A stretch of DNA of 64,000 bases from Flectonema sp. DT1601 (Eukaryota; Euglenozoa; Diplonemea; Diplonemida; Diplonemidae). Of the stretch, positions 19,351 through 31,390 are shown piece after piece; position 1 is the stretch's first letter, and every line of letters starts with the position of its first letter. The position numbers and the translations under genes are program-made. Location: contig OZ025824.1 of assembly GCA_964019425.1 (NCBI GenBank), positions 679,001-743,000 of the forward strand. The letters run 5' to 3'. A model generated the notes under the pieces. It was not told where the DNA came from. It did not search any database and saw nothing but the letters and a program-made list of their open reading frames with translations.

Positions 19351-20249
19351 CCCTGTTCTGATGAGAACTAACTCTGTCCATCATCTTTTTGATCACTGCA
19401 GCACTCCGTGAGCTGTATTTCTGTAGTAATTATAGTTATCAATTTATCTTTGATTCTCTCGTTTTTTTGTTTTGTTTTTTTTTTTGGCTCACCGAACGCA
19501 TCGGCATGTCTGTTCCGTTGGACCGGCTGATGGAAAAGAGGCTTCTTGTTTAGCCTTTCGGTTTTCATTTATTTTATTTTAATTTTATTACAAACATATT
19601 TAACGTTCATATTTGGTTTCATTTTTTGTTTTTTGATATATTATTTGCCGACCAAAGTCCAAAGTGAGTAGCCTGTTGCTACTTTGTGTGTTCTGATCCC
19701 TTGCCCGCTGATGTGAACACCTATCACTCGTTATGTTGATGGGCCGCTGGCCTCATCTTCGTATCGTTCTGTTTTTTTGGTAGTTCCTGAGAGTTGTTGT
19801 TGTTGTTGTTCTGTTATTTTAATTATTCCTCCTCAGTCGTACTGTCGGTGTTGTGAGTCCTCTCCTTTGTTTCGTCGAAGATGACGATGACAAAGACAAC
19901 GACAACGACAACGACGACGAAAAGTAACAATAATTCTTGTTACGTGTTTTTTATGTTTTTCTTTTTTTAGTAGTTCTTCTGTGAGAAGACAAGTAGTCAA
20001 ATCTAACTTATGCTACTTGTGTGTCATTGCTCATGTTGTACACCAACTTGTTGTTGACATGTTGTTGATGACATGCAACCCACTCCCTTGCTTCACCACA
20101 TACATCGTTTGATTTCTGTAATCTGAAAGAGAACAAACGTCACGTAGATTGGCATTCGTGTTGAGGTTTTCCGTCAGCTTTCATTTCTCCTCCCCTCTTA
20201 CACAGTTTCTACACCGCTTTTACAAAAAAGAATATTATAAAAAGAAAAG
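19351..20249 (+). other. Inter-gene spacer of the array (representative of all units)
   Basis: About 900 bp between successive genes. It holds a T-rich 3' UTR-like part, a GTT/TTG triplet run (about 19795), an ACA/ACG triplet run (about 19890), and an 8-bp perfect inverted repeat ACAAGTAG ... CTACTTGT (about 19989 and 20013). After the unit junction at 20049 comes a short direct repeat of a TGTTGTTGACATG type. A pyrimidine tract ending in TTACACAG lies 45 bp before the next ATG. No conserved second gene: the only minus-strand frame (66 codons) is interrupted in unit 7. Confidence 0.75.
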
Positions 20250-21758
20250 ATGTCAGAAGTTCAAATGAAAGTCACGGTAGTGAGGATGAATGGATCGGAA
20301 GAGAAGAGAAGGACACGATTGGTATCACCCAGCTTCGATACGATGTCGAATACAATTAAGAAGTGGGTGAGGGGATCATTCAATATTGAGTACGTCGATG
20401 ATGAAGGAGACTACGTGACGGTTGACACACCGGAAGAGTGGGAAGAGTGTCTCGACATTTGGAGGAGAAGTGGGGACGAGTTGCTGAAGCTGAGGGCCAG
20501 TAACGAGCGTCGTCGCTGTGGAGAGATGATGCGCGATTTCGGGTGCGTTCGAAGAAGACATTTTGGGTTTCCAAGACTGCCCTTGGGATCGAATCATCAA
20601 ATGATAATAAAAGGGAAATGTACTAACTGTTCATACTCGAGTACCGGTGTCGTTGAGGGGTTTTGCTGCAACCGCTGCCGACAGGGACTGGAAGGACATG
20701 GACCGTGTTGTCGTGGAATCGTTCACTCTGAGGGAGGTGCCGACAGAGAAGCAACATCCGCGCAGGAGGAAGTAGTGCCTTGCTGTAAAAAGAACATGAA
20801 GCACCCGGGGGTTCACGGAAAGCGATGTGTGCGGTTGGAAGAAGAATCACCTCTGAAGATCGAAGGGAAGTGTGCCAACTGCTCGTACTCAAGTACTGGT
20901 GTTGTCAGCGACCACTGCTGCCAGCGTTGTCGGAATCATGCAGGTGAACACGGGCCTCGATGCCGCAGAGTCACTCACTCTTCGCCGCGATCGAATGAAG
21001 CACCGCAGGAACTGAAAAGCGAATCACAATGTTTCTTCCAAGAGTTCAGAAACCTCCGTCGACAGAAGCTTGCGAAAGTGAAAAGTGAGGGAAGGTGTGG
21101 CAACTGTTCTTACTCAACCAGTGGAATTGTTGAAGGATACTGTTGTCTCAGATGCCTTCGGAATCCAGGTGAACACGGCCCTCGATGCCTCAGACAAGTC
21201 CCGCATTCGGTAGAGGGTGACGCATCGTCAGCACCGCAATCGCCACCTGCTGCAACTGAGAGAGTGAGTGATGAAGTAGTTGCCACACCGCCCTGCTGTA
21301 AAAGGAATTCCGCGAACCCGAAATCACACGGCAGGAAGTGCGTTAATTTCGAAGAGGCACCCGTTTCGATTGAAGGAAAATGCCGCTCCTGTTCGTACGC
21401 CTGCACGGGCGCGGTGAAGGAGTTCTGCTGCGTGCAATGCCGTCGTGGTTCGGGTACCCACGGGGCTCGGTGTCGCAAGGTGACATTCATCGAAGTGAAA
21501 GAAGAAGCGGAAGAGGTGGCAGGCTCGGATGAGACGGAAAACGAAATGGACATTGTGATTGGAGACGAAGTTGAAGAATCAGCTGCAGCGTCGATGGAAC
21601 AAAGTCCGCAGCAGAATGGCAGCGGCGACGACTATTCAGCAGAGCTTATGTTGATCTCTGGGATGGGATTCCCCATCACTGAGGAAGTCAAGTCTCTGTT
21701 GTCTCAGCAGGGTGGAGACTTGCAACAGGTAGTGACGACTCTTTTGCGTGTCTACTAA
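20250..21758 (+). CDS. PB1 - Cys/His-module - UBA protein, array copy 2
   Basis: Same 502-residue product as copy 1 except Met94 for Val, and uniquely Gln487 where all other copies have His (base 21710, cag for cat). Residue 487 lies in the UBA domain, in the turn between the second and third helices (LLSQHGGDLQQ), so this is the only copy with a change in the predicted ubiquitin-binding part. The upstream spacer, acceptor-like AG and 3' part match the other units. Confidence 0.9.
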   Translation: MSEVQMKVTVVRMNGSEEKRRTRLVSPSFDTMSNTIKKWVRGSFNIEYVDDEGDYVTVDTPEEWEECLDIWRRSGDELLKLRASNERRRCGEMMRDFGCVRRRHFGFPRLPLGSNHQMIIKGKCTNCSYSSTGVVEGFCCNRCRQGLEGHGPCCRGIVHSEGGADREATSAQEEVVPCCKKNMKHPGVHGKRCVRLEEESPLKIEGKCANCSYSSTGVVSDHCCQRCRNHAGEHGPRCRRVTHSSPRSNEAPQELKSESQCFFQEFRNLRRQKLAKVKSEGRCGNCSYSTSGIVEGYCCLRCLRNPGEHGPRCLRQVPHSVEGDASSAPQSPPAATERVSDEVVATPPCCKRNSANPKSHGRKCVNFEEAPVSIEGKCRSCSYACTGAVKEFCCVQCRRGSGTHGARCRKVTFIEVKEEAEEVAGSDETENEMDIVIGDEVEESAAASMEQSPQQNGSGDDYSAELMLISGMGFPITEEVKSLLSQQGGDLQQVVTTLLRVY

Positions 21759-22657
21759 CCCTGTTCTGATGAGAACTAACTCTGTCCATCATCTTTTTGA
21801 TCACTGCAGCACTCCGTGAGCTGTATTTCTGTAGTAATTATAGTTATCAATTTATCTTTGATTCTCTCGTTTTTTTGTTTTGTTTTTTTTTTTGGCTCAC
21901 CGAACGCATCGGCATGTCTGTTCCGTTGGACCGGCTGATGGAAAAGAGGCTTCTTGTTTAGCCTTTCGGTTTTCATTTATTTTATTTTAATTTTATTACA
22001 AACATATTTAACGTTCATATTTGGTTTCATTTTTTGTTTTTTGATATATTATTTGCCGACCAAAGTCCAAAGTGAGTAGCCTGTTGCTACTTTGTGTGTT
22101 CTGATCCCTTGCCCGCTGATGTGAACACCTATCACTCGTTATGTTGATGGGCCGCTGGCCTCATCTTCGTATCGTTCTGTTTTTTTGGTAGTTCCTGAGA
22201 GTTGTTGTTGTTGTTGTTCTGTTATTTTAATTATTCCTCCTCAGTCGTACTGTCGGTGTTGTGAGTCCTCTCCTTTGTTTCGTCGAAGATGACGATGACA
22301 AAGACAACGACAACGACAACGACGACGAAAAGTAACAATAATTCTTGTTACGTGTTTTTTATGTTTTTCTTTTTTTAGTAGTTCTTCTGTGAGAAGACAA
22401 GTAGTCAAATCTAACTTATGCTACTTGTGTGTCATTGCTCATGTTGTACACCAACTTGTTGTTGACATGTTGTTGATGACATGCAACCCACTCCCTTGCT
22501 TCACCACATACATCGTTTGATTTCTGTAATCTGAAAGAGAACAAACGTCACGTAGATTGGCATTCGTGTTGAGGTTTTCCGTCAGCTTTCATTTCTCCTC
22601 CCCTCTTACACAGTTTCTACACCGCTTTTACAAAAAAGAATATTATAAAAAGAAAAG

Positions 22658-24166
22658 ATGTCAGAAGTTCAAATGAAAGTCACGGTAGTGAGGATGAATG
22701 GATCGGAAGAGAAGAGAAGGACACGATTGGTATCACCCAGCTTCGATACGATGTCGAATACAATTAAGAAGTGGGTGAGGGGATCATTCAATATTGAGTA
22801 CGTCGATGATGAAGGAGACTACGTGACGGTTGACACACCGGAAGAGTGGGAAGAGTGTCTCGACATTTGGAGGAGAAGTGGGGACGAGTTGCTGAAGCTG
22901 AGGGCCAGTAACGAGCGTCGTCGCTGTGGAGAGATGATGCGCGATTTCGGGTGCGTTCGAAGAAGACATTTTGGGTTTCCAAGACTGCCCTTGGGATCGA
23001 ATCATCAAATGATAATAAAAGGGAAATGTACTAACTGTTCATACTCGAGTACCGGTGTCGTTGAGGGGTTTTGCTGCAACCGCTGCCGACAGGGACTGGA
23101 AGGACATGGACCGTGTTGTCGTGGAATCGTTCACTCTGAGGGAGGTGCCGACAGAGAAGCAACATCCGCGCAGGAGGAAGTAGTGCCTTGCTGTAAAAAG
23201 AACATGAAGCACCCGGGGGTTCACGGAAAGCGATGTGTGCGGTTGGAAGAAGAATCACCTCTGAAGATCGAAGGGAAGTGTGCCAACTGCTCGTACTCAA
23301 GTACTGGTGTTGTCAGCGACCACTGCTGCCAGCGTTGTCGGAATCATGCAGGTGAACACGGGCCTCGATGCCGCAGAGTCACTCACTCTTCGCCGCGATC
23401 GAATGAAGCACCGCAGGAACTGAAAAGCGAATCACAATGTTTCTTCCAAGAGTTCAGAAACCTCCGTCGACAGAAGCTTGCGAAAGTGAAAAGTGAGGGA
23501 AGGTGTGGCAACTGTTCTTACTCAACCAGTGGAATTGTTGAAGGATACTGTTGTCTCAGATGCCTTCGGAATCCAGGTGAACACGGCCCTCGATGCCTCA
23601 GACAAGTCCCGCATTCGGTAGAGGGTGACGCATCGTCAGCACCGCAATCGCCACCTGCTGCAACTGAGAGAGTGAGTGATGAAGTAGTTGCCACACCGCC
23701 CTGCTGTAAAAGGAATTCCGCGAACCCGAAATCACACGGCAGGAAGTGCGTTAATTTCGAAGAGGCACCCGTTTCGATTGAAGGAAAATGCCGCTCCTGT
23801 TCGTACGCCTGCACGGGCGCGGTGAAGGAGTTCTGCTGCGTGCAATGCCGTCGTGGTTCGGGTACCCACGGGGCTCGGTGTCGCAAGGTGACATTCATCG
23901 AAGTGAAAGAAGAAGCGGAAGAGGTGGCAGGCTCGGATGAGACGGAAAACGAAATGGACATTGTGATTGGAGACGAAGTTGAAGAATCAGCTGCAGCGTC
24001 GATGGAACAAAGTCCGCAGCAGAATGGCAGCGGCGACGACTATTCAGCAGAGCTTATGTTGATCTCTGGGATGGGATTCCCCATCACTGAGGAAGTCAAG
24101 TCTCTGTTGTCTCAGCATGGTGGAGACTTGCAACAGGTAGTGACGACTCTTTTGCGTGTCTACTAA
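22658..24166 (+). CDS. PB1 - Cys/His-module - UBA protein, array copy 3
   Basis: 502 residues, Met94 and His487: the consensus version shared by copies 3-8. PB1, six Cys/His modules and UBA are all intact, and I see no private change in the unit. Confidence 0.9.
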   Translation: MSEVQMKVTVVRMNGSEEKRRTRLVSPSFDTMSNTIKKWVRGSFNIEYVDDEGDYVTVDTPEEWEECLDIWRRSGDELLKLRASNERRRCGEMMRDFGCVRRRHFGFPRLPLGSNHQMIIKGKCTNCSYSSTGVVEGFCCNRCRQGLEGHGPCCRGIVHSEGGADREATSAQEEVVPCCKKNMKHPGVHGKRCVRLEEESPLKIEGKCANCSYSSTGVVSDHCCQRCRNHAGEHGPRCRRVTHSSPRSNEAPQELKSESQCFFQEFRNLRRQKLAKVKSEGRCGNCSYSTSGIVEGYCCLRCLRNPGEHGPRCLRQVPHSVEGDASSAPQSPPAATERVSDEVVATPPCCKRNSANPKSHGRKCVNFEEAPVSIEGKCRSCSYACTGAVKEFCCVQCRRGSGTHGARCRKVTFIEVKEEAEEVAGSDETENEMDIVIGDEVEESAAASMEQSPQQNGSGDDYSAELMLISGMGFPITEEVKSLLSQHGGDLQQVVTTLLRVY

Positions 24167-25065
24167 CCCTGTTCTGATGAGAACTAACTCTGTCCATCAT
24201 CTTTTTGATCACTGCAGCACTCCGTGAGCTGTATTTCTGTAGTAATTATAGTTATCAATTTATCTTTGATTCTCTCGTTTTTTTGTTTTGTTTTTTTTTT
24301 TGGCTCACCGAACGCATCGGCATGTCTGTTCCGTTGGACCGGCTGATGGAAAAGAGGCTTCTTGTTTAGCCTTTCGGTTTTCATTTATTTTATTTTAATT
24401 TTATTACAAACATATTTAACGTTCATATTTGGTTTCATTTTTTGTTTTTTGATATATTATTTGCCGACCAAAGTCCAAAGTGAGTAGCCTGTTGCTACTT
24501 TGTGTGTTCTGATCCCTTGCCCGCTGATGTGAACACCTATCACTCGTTATGTTGATGGGCCGCTGGCCTCATCTTCGTATCGTTCTGTTTTTTTGGTAGT
24601 TCCTGAGAGTTGTTGTTGTTGTTGTTCTGTTATTTTAATTATTCCTCCTCAGTCGTACTGTCGGTGTTGTGAGTCCTCTCCTTTGTTTCGTCGAAGATGA
24701 CGATGACAAAGACAACGACAACGACAACGACGACGAAAAGTAACAATAATTCTTGTTACGTGTTTTTTATGTTTTTCTTTTTTTAGTAGTTCTTCTGTGA
24801 GAAGACAAGTAGTCAAATCTAACTTATGCTACTTGTGTGTCATTGCTCATGTTGTACACCAACTTGTTGTTGACATGTTGTTGATGACATGCAACCCACT
24901 CCCTTGCTTCACCACATACATCGTTTGATTTCTGTAATCTGAAAGAGAACAAACGTCACGTAGATTGGCATTCGTGTTGAGGTTTTCCGTCAGCTTTCAT
25001 TTCTCCTCCCCTCTTACACAGTTTCTACACCGCTTTTACAAAAAAGAATATTATAAAAAGAAAAG

Positions 25066-26574
25066 ATGTCAGAAGTTCAAATGAAAGTCACGGTAGTGAG
25101 GATGAATGGATCGGAAGAGAAGAGAAGGACACGATTGGTATCACCCAGCTTCGATACGATGTCGAATACAATTAAGAAGTGGGTGAGGGGATCATTCAAT
25201 ATTGAGTACGTCGATGATGAAGGAGACTACGTGACGGTTGACACACCGGAAGAGTGGGAAGAGTGTCTCGACATTTGGAGGAGAAGTGGGGACGAGTTGC
25301 TGAAGCTGAGGGCCAGTAACGAGCGTCGTCGCTGTGGAGAGATGATGCGCGATTTCGGGTGCGTTCGAAGAAGACATTTTGGGTTTCCAAGACTGCCCTT
25401 GGGATCGAATCATCAAATGATAATAAAAGGGAAATGTACTAACTGTTCATACTCGAGTACCGGTGTCGTTGAGGGGTTTTGCTGCAACCGCTGCCGACAG
25501 GGACTGGAAGGACATGGACCGTGTTGTCGTGGAATCGTTCACTCTGAGGGAGGTGCCGACAGAGAAGCAACATCCGCGCAGGAGGAAGTAGTGCCTTGCT
25601 GTAAAAAGAACATGAAGCACCCGGGGGTTCACGGAAAGCGATGTGTGCGGTTGGAAGAAGAATCACCTCTGAAGATCGAAGGGAAGTGTGCCAACTGCTC
25701 GTACTCAAGTACTGGTGTTGTCAGCGACCACTGCTGCCAGCGTTGTCGGAATCATGCAGGTGAACACGGGCCTCGATGCCGCAGAGTCACTCACTCTTCG
25801 CCGCGATCGAATGAAGCACCGCAGGAACTGAAAAGCGAATCACAATGTTTCTTCCAAGAGTTCAGAAACCTCCGTCGACAGAAGCTTGCGAAAGTGAAAA
25901 GTGAGGGAAGGTGTGGCAACTGTTCTTACTCAACCAGTGGAATTGTTGAAGGATACTGTTGTCTCAGATGCCTTCGGAATCCAGGTGAACACGGCCCTCG
26001 ATGCCTCAGACAAGTCCCGCATTCGGTAGAGGGTGACGCATCGTCAGCACCGCAATCGCCACCTGCTGCAACTGAGAGAGTGAGTGATGAAGTAGTTGCC
26101 ACACCGCCCTGCTGTAAAAGGAATTCCGCGAACCCGAAATCACACGGCAGGAAGTGCGTTAATTTCGAAGAGGCACCCGTTTCGATTGAAGGAAAATGCC
26201 GCTCCTGTTCGTACGCCTGCACGGGCGCGGTGAAGGAGTTCTGCTGCGTGCAATGCCGTCGTGGTTCGGGTACCCACGGGGCTCGGTGTCGCAAGGTGAC
26301 ATTCATCGAAGTGAAAGAAGAAGCGGAAGAGGTGGCAGGCTCGGATGAGACGGAAAACGAAATGGACATTGTGATTGGAGACGAAGTTGAAGAATCAGCT
26401 GCAGCGTCGATGGAACAAAGTCCGCAGCAGAATGGCAGCGGCGACGACTATTCAGCAGAGCTTATGTTGATCTCTGGGATGGGATTCCCCATCACTGAGG
26501 AAGTCAAGTCTCTGTTGTCTCAGCATGGTGGAGACTTGCAACAGGTAGTGACGACTCTTTTGCGTGTCTACTAA
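25066..26574 (+). CDS. PB1 - Cys/His-module - UBA protein, array copy 4
   Basis: Consensus version, 502 residues, identical in protein to copies 3 and 5-8. All domains intact; no private base difference noticed. Confidence 0.9.
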   Translation: MSEVQMKVTVVRMNGSEEKRRTRLVSPSFDTMSNTIKKWVRGSFNIEYVDDEGDYVTVDTPEEWEECLDIWRRSGDELLKLRASNERRRCGEMMRDFGCVRRRHFGFPRLPLGSNHQMIIKGKCTNCSYSSTGVVEGFCCNRCRQGLEGHGPCCRGIVHSEGGADREATSAQEEVVPCCKKNMKHPGVHGKRCVRLEEESPLKIEGKCANCSYSSTGVVSDHCCQRCRNHAGEHGPRCRRVTHSSPRSNEAPQELKSESQCFFQEFRNLRRQKLAKVKSEGRCGNCSYSTSGIVEGYCCLRCLRNPGEHGPRCLRQVPHSVEGDASSAPQSPPAATERVSDEVVATPPCCKRNSANPKSHGRKCVNFEEAPVSIEGKCRSCSYACTGAVKEFCCVQCRRGSGTHGARCRKVTFIEVKEEAEEVAGSDETENEMDIVIGDEVEESAAASMEQSPQQNGSGDDYSAELMLISGMGFPITEEVKSLLSQHGGDLQQVVTTLLRVY

Positions 26575-27473
26575 CCCTGTTCTGATGAGAACTAACTCTG
26601 TCCATCATCTTTTTGATCACTGCAGCACTCCGTGAGCTGTATTTCTGTAGTAATTATAGTTATCAATTTATCTTTGATTCTCTCGTTTTTTTGTTTTGTT
26701 TTTTTTTTTGGCTCACCGAACGCATCGGCATGTCTGTTCCGTTGGACCGGCTGATGGAAAAGAGGCTTCTTGTTTAGCCTTTCGGTTTTCATTTATTTTA
26801 TTTTAATTTTATTACAAACATATTTAACGTTCATATTTGGTTTCATTTTTTGTTTTTTGATATATTATTTGCCGACCAAAGTCCAAAGTGAGTAGCCTGT
26901 TGCTACTTTGTGTGTTCTGATCCCTTGCCCGCTGATGTGAACACCTATCACTCGTTATGTTGATGGGCCGCTGGCCTCATCTTCGTATCGTTCTGTTTTT
27001 TTGGTAGTTCCTGAGAGTTGTTGTTGTTGTTGTTCTGTTATTTTAATTATTCCTCCTCAGTCGTACTGTCGGTGTTGTGAGTCCTCTCCTTTGTTTCGTC
27101 GAAGATGACGATGACAAAGACAACGACAACGACAACGACGACGAAAAGTAACAATAATTCTTGTTACGTGTTTTTTATGTTTTTCTTTTTTTAGTAGTTC
27201 TTCTGTGAGAAGACAAGTAGTCAAATCTAACTTATGCTACTTGTGTGTCATTGCTCATGTTGTACACCAACTTGTTGTTGACATGTTGTTGATGACATGC
27301 AACCCACTCCCTTGCTTCACCACATACATCGTTTGATTTCTGTAATCTGAAAGAGAACAAACGTCACGTAGATTGGCATTCGTGTTGAGGTTTTCCGTCA
27401 GCTTTCATTTCTCCTCCCCTCTTACACAGTTTCTACACCGCTTTTACAAAAAAGAATATTATAAAAAGAAAAG

Positions 27474-28982
27474 ATGTCAGAAGTTCAAATGAAAGTCACG
27501 GTAGTGAGGATGAATGGATCGGAAGAGAAGAGAAGGACACGATTGGTATCACCCAGCTTCGATACGATGTCGAATACAATTAAGAAGTGGGTGAGGGGAT
27601 CATTCAATATTGAGTACGTCGATGATGAAGGAGACTACGTGACGGTTGACACACCGGAAGAGTGGGAAGAGTGTCTCGACATTTGGAGGAGAAGTGGGGA
27701 CGAGTTGCTGAAGCTGAGGGCCAGTAACGAGCGTCGTCGCTGTGGAGAGATGATGCGCGATTTCGGGTGCGTTCGAAGAAGACATTTTGGGTTTCCAAGA
27801 CTGCCCTTGGGATCGAATCATCAAATGATAATAAAAGGGAAATGTACTAACTGTTCATACTCGAGTACCGGTGTCGTTGAGGGGTTTTGCTGCAACCGCT
27901 GCCGACAGGGACTGGAAGGACATGGACCGTGTTGTCGTGGAATCGTTCACTCTGAGGGAGGTGCCGACAGAGAAGCAACATCCGCGCAGGAGGAAGTAGT
28001 GCCTTGCTGTAAAAAGAACATGAAGCACCCGGGGGTTCACGGAAAGCGATGTGTGCGGTTGGAAGAAGAATCACCTCTGAAGATCGAAGGGAAGTGTGCC
28101 AACTGCTCGTACTCAAGTACTGGTGTTGTCAGCGACCACTGCTGCCAGCGTTGTCGGAATCATGCAGGTGAACACGGGCCTCGATGCCGCAGAGTCACTC
28201 ACTCTTCGCCGCGATCGAATGAAGCACCGCAGGAACTGAAAAGCGAATCACAATGTTTCTTCCAAGAGTTCAGAAACCTCCGTCGACAGAAGCTTGCGAA
28301 AGTGAAAAGTGAGGGAAGGTGTGGCAACTGTTCTTACTCAACCAGTGGAATTGTTGAAGGATACTGTTGTCTCAGATGCCTTCGGAATCCAGGTGAACAC
28401 GGCCCTCGATGCCTCAGACAAGTCCCGCATTCGGTAGAGGGTGACGCATCGTCAGCACCGCAATCGCCACCTGCTGCAACTGAGAGAGTGAGTGATGAAG
28501 TAGTTGCCACACCGCCCTGCTGTAAAAGGAATTCCGCGAACCCGAAATCACACGGCAGGAAGTGCGTTAATTTCGAAGAGGCACCCGTTTCGATTGAAGG
28601 AAAATGCCGCTCCTGTTCGTACGCCTGCACGGGCGCGGTGAAGGAGTTCTGCTGCGTGCAATGCCGTCGTGGTTCGGGTACCCACGGGGCTCGGTGTCGC
28701 AAGGTGACATTCATCGAAGTGAAAGAAGAAGCGGAAGAGGTGGCAGGCTCGGATGAGACGGAAAACGAAATGGACATTGTGATTGGAGACGAAGTTGAAG
28801 AATCAGCTGCAGCGTCGATGGAACAAAGTCCGCAGCAGAATGGCAGCGGCGACGACTATTCAGCAGAGCTTATGTTGATCTCTGGGATGGGATTCCCCAT
28901 CACTGAGGAAGTCAAGTCTCTGTTGTCTCAGCATGGTGGAGACTTGCAACAGGTAGTGACGACTCTTTTGCGTGTCTACTAA
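27474..28982 (+). CDS. PB1 - Cys/His-module - UBA protein, array copy 5
   Basis: Consensus version, 502 residues, all domains intact; no private base difference noticed. Confidence 0.9.
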   Translation: MSEVQMKVTVVRMNGSEEKRRTRLVSPSFDTMSNTIKKWVRGSFNIEYVDDEGDYVTVDTPEEWEECLDIWRRSGDELLKLRASNERRRCGEMMRDFGCVRRRHFGFPRLPLGSNHQMIIKGKCTNCSYSSTGVVEGFCCNRCRQGLEGHGPCCRGIVHSEGGADREATSAQEEVVPCCKKNMKHPGVHGKRCVRLEEESPLKIEGKCANCSYSSTGVVSDHCCQRCRNHAGEHGPRCRRVTHSSPRSNEAPQELKSESQCFFQEFRNLRRQKLAKVKSEGRCGNCSYSTSGIVEGYCCLRCLRNPGEHGPRCLRQVPHSVEGDASSAPQSPPAATERVSDEVVATPPCCKRNSANPKSHGRKCVNFEEAPVSIEGKCRSCSYACTGAVKEFCCVQCRRGSGTHGARCRKVTFIEVKEEAEEVAGSDETENEMDIVIGDEVEESAAASMEQSPQQNGSGDDYSAELMLISGMGFPITEEVKSLLSQHGGDLQQVVTTLLRVY

Positions 28983-29881
28983 CCCTGTTCTGATGAGAAC
29001 TAACTCTGTCCATCATCTTTTTGATCACTGCAGCACTCCGTGAGCTGTATTTCTGTAGTAATTATAGTTATCAATTTATCTTTGATTCTCTCGTTTTTTT
29101 GTTTTGTTTTTTTTTTTGGCTCACCGAACGCATCGGCATGTCTGTTCCGTTGGACCGGCTGATGGAAAAGAGGCTTCTTGTTTAGCCTTTCGGTTTTCAT
29201 TTATTTTATTTTAATTTTATTACAAACATATTTAACGTTCATATTTGGTTTCATTTTTTGTTTTTTGATATATTATTTGCCGACCAAAGTCCAAAGTGAG
29301 TAGCCTGTTGCTACTTTGTGTGTTCTGATCCCTTGCCCGCTGATGTGAACACCTATCACTCGTTATGTTGATGGGCCGCTGGCCTCATCTTCGTATCGTT
29401 CTGTTTTTTTGGTAGTTCCTGAGAGTTGTTGTTGTTGTTGTTCTGTTATTTTAATTATTCCTCCTCAGTCGTACTGTCGGTGTTGTGAGTCCTCTCCTTT
29501 GTTTCGTCGAAGATGACGATGACAAAGACAACGACAACGACAACGACGACGAAAAGTAACAATAATTCTTGTTACGTGTTTTTTATGTTTTTCTTTTTTT
29601 AGTAGTTCTTCTGTGAGAAGACAAGTAGTCAAATCTAACTTATGCTACTTGTGTGTCATTGCTCATGTTGTACACCAACTTGTTGTTGACATGTTGTTGA
29701 TGACATGCAACCCACTCCCTTGCTTCACCACATACATCGTTTGATTTCTGTAATCTGAAAGAGAACAAACGTCACGTAGATTGGCATTCGTGTTGAGGTT
29801 TTCCGTCAGCTTTCATTTCTCCTCCCCTCTTACACAGTTTCTACACCGCTTTTACAAAAAAGAATATTATAAAAAGAAAAG

Positions 29882-31390
29882 ATGTCAGAAGTTCAAATGA
29901 AAGTCACGGTAGTGAGGATGAATGGATCGGAAGAGAAGAGAAGGACACGATTGGTATCACCCAGCTTCGATACGATGTCGAATACAATTAAGAAGTGGGT
30001 GAGGGGATCATTCAATATTGAGTACGTCGATGATGAAGGAGACTACGTGACGGTTGACACACCGGAAGAGTGGGAAGAGTGTCTCGACATTTGGAGGAGA
30101 AGTGGGGACGAGTTGCTGAAGCTGAGGGCCAGTAACGAGCGTCGTCGCTGTGGAGAGATGATGCGCGATTTCGGGTGCGTTCGAAGAAGACATTTTGGGT
30201 TTCCAAGACTGCCCTTGGGATCGAATCATCAAATGATAATAAAAGGGAAATGTACTAACTGTTCATACTCGAGTACCGGTGTCGTTGAGGGGTTTTGCTG
30301 CAACCGCTGCCGACAGGGACTGGAAGGACATGGACCGTGTTGTCGTGGAATCGTTCACTCTGAGGGAGGTGCCGACAGAGAAGCAACATCCGCGCAGGAG
30401 GAAGTAGTGCCTTGCTGTAAAAAGAACATGAAGCACCCGGGGGTTCACGGAAAGCGATGTGTGCGGTTGGAAGAAGAATCACCTCTGAAGATCGAAGGGA
30501 AGTGTGCCAACTGCTCGTACTCAAGTACTGGTGTTGTCAGCGACCACTGCTGCCAGCGTTGTCGGAATCATGCAGGTGAACACGGGCCTCGATGCCGCAG
30601 AGTCACTCACTCTTCGCCGCGATCGAATGAAGCACCGCAGGAACTGAAAAGCGAATCACAATGTTTCTTCCAAGAGTTCAGAAACCTCCGTCGACAGAAG
30701 CTTGCGAAAGTGAAAAGTGAGGGAAGGTGTGGCAACTGTTCTTACTCAACCAGTGGAATTGTTGAAGGATACTGTTGTCTCAGATGCCTTCGGAATCCAG
30801 GTGAACACGGCCCTCGATGCCTCAGACAAGTCCCGCATTCGGTAGAGGGTGACGCATCGTCAGCACCGCAATCGCCACCTGCTGCAACTGAGAGAGTGAG
30901 TGATGAAGTAGTTGCCACACCGCCCTGCTGTAAAAGGAATTCCGCGAACCCGAAATCACACGGCAGGAAGTGCGTTAATTTCGAAGAGGCACCCGTTTCG
31001 ATTGAAGGAAAATGCCGCTCCTGTTCGTACGCCTGCACGGGCGCGGTGAAGGAGTTCTGCTGCGTGCAATGCCGTCGTGGTTCGGGTACCCACGGGGCTC
31101 GGTGTCGCAAGGTGACATTCATCGAAGTGAAAGAAGAAGCGGAAGAGGTGGCAGGCTCGGATGAGACGGAAAACGAAATGGACATTGTGATTGGAGACGA
31201 AGTTGAAGAATCAGCTGCAGCGTCGATGGAACAAAGTCCGCAGCAGAATGGCAGCGGCGACGACTATTCAGCAGAGCTTATGTTGATCTCTGGGATGGGA
31301 TTCCCCATCACTGAGGAAGTCAAGTCTCTGTTGTCTCAGCATGGTGGAGACTTGCAACAGGTAGTGACGACTCTTTTGCGTGTCTACTAA
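29882..31390 (+). CDS. PB1 - Cys/His-module - UBA protein, array copy 6
   Basis: Consensus version, 502 residues, all domains intact; no private base difference noticed. Confidence 0.9.
   Translation: MSEVQMKVTVVRMNGSEEKRRTRLVSPSFDTMSNTIKKWVRGSFNIEYVDDEGDYVTVDTPEEWEECLDIWRRSGDELLKLRASNERRRCGEMMRDFGCVRRRHFGFPRLPLGSNHQMIIKGKCTNCSYSSTGVVEGFCCNRCRQGLEGHGPCCRGIVHSEGGADREATSAQEEVVPCCKKNMKHPGVHGKRCVRLEEESPLKIEGKCANCSYSSTGVVSDHCCQRCRNHAGEHGPRCRRVTHSSPRSNEAPQELKSESQCFFQEFRNLRRQKLAKVKSEGRCGNCSYSTSGIVEGYCCLRCLRNPGEHGPRCLRQVPHSVEGDASSAPQSPPAATERVSDEVVATPPCCKRNSANPKSHGRKCVNFEEAPVSIEGKCRSCSYACTGAVKEFCCVQCRRGSGTHGARCRKVTFIEVKEEAEEVAGSDETENEMDIVIGDEVEESAAASMEQSPQQNGSGDDYSAELMLISGMGFPITEEVKSLLSQHGGDLQQVVTTLLRVY

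Noticed and set aside
19368-19568. 66-codon minus-strand frame in the array spacer
   Set aside because: The unit 7 base at 33968 interrupts it, and its composition is that of a reversed T-rich UTR, so no coding constraint is visible.
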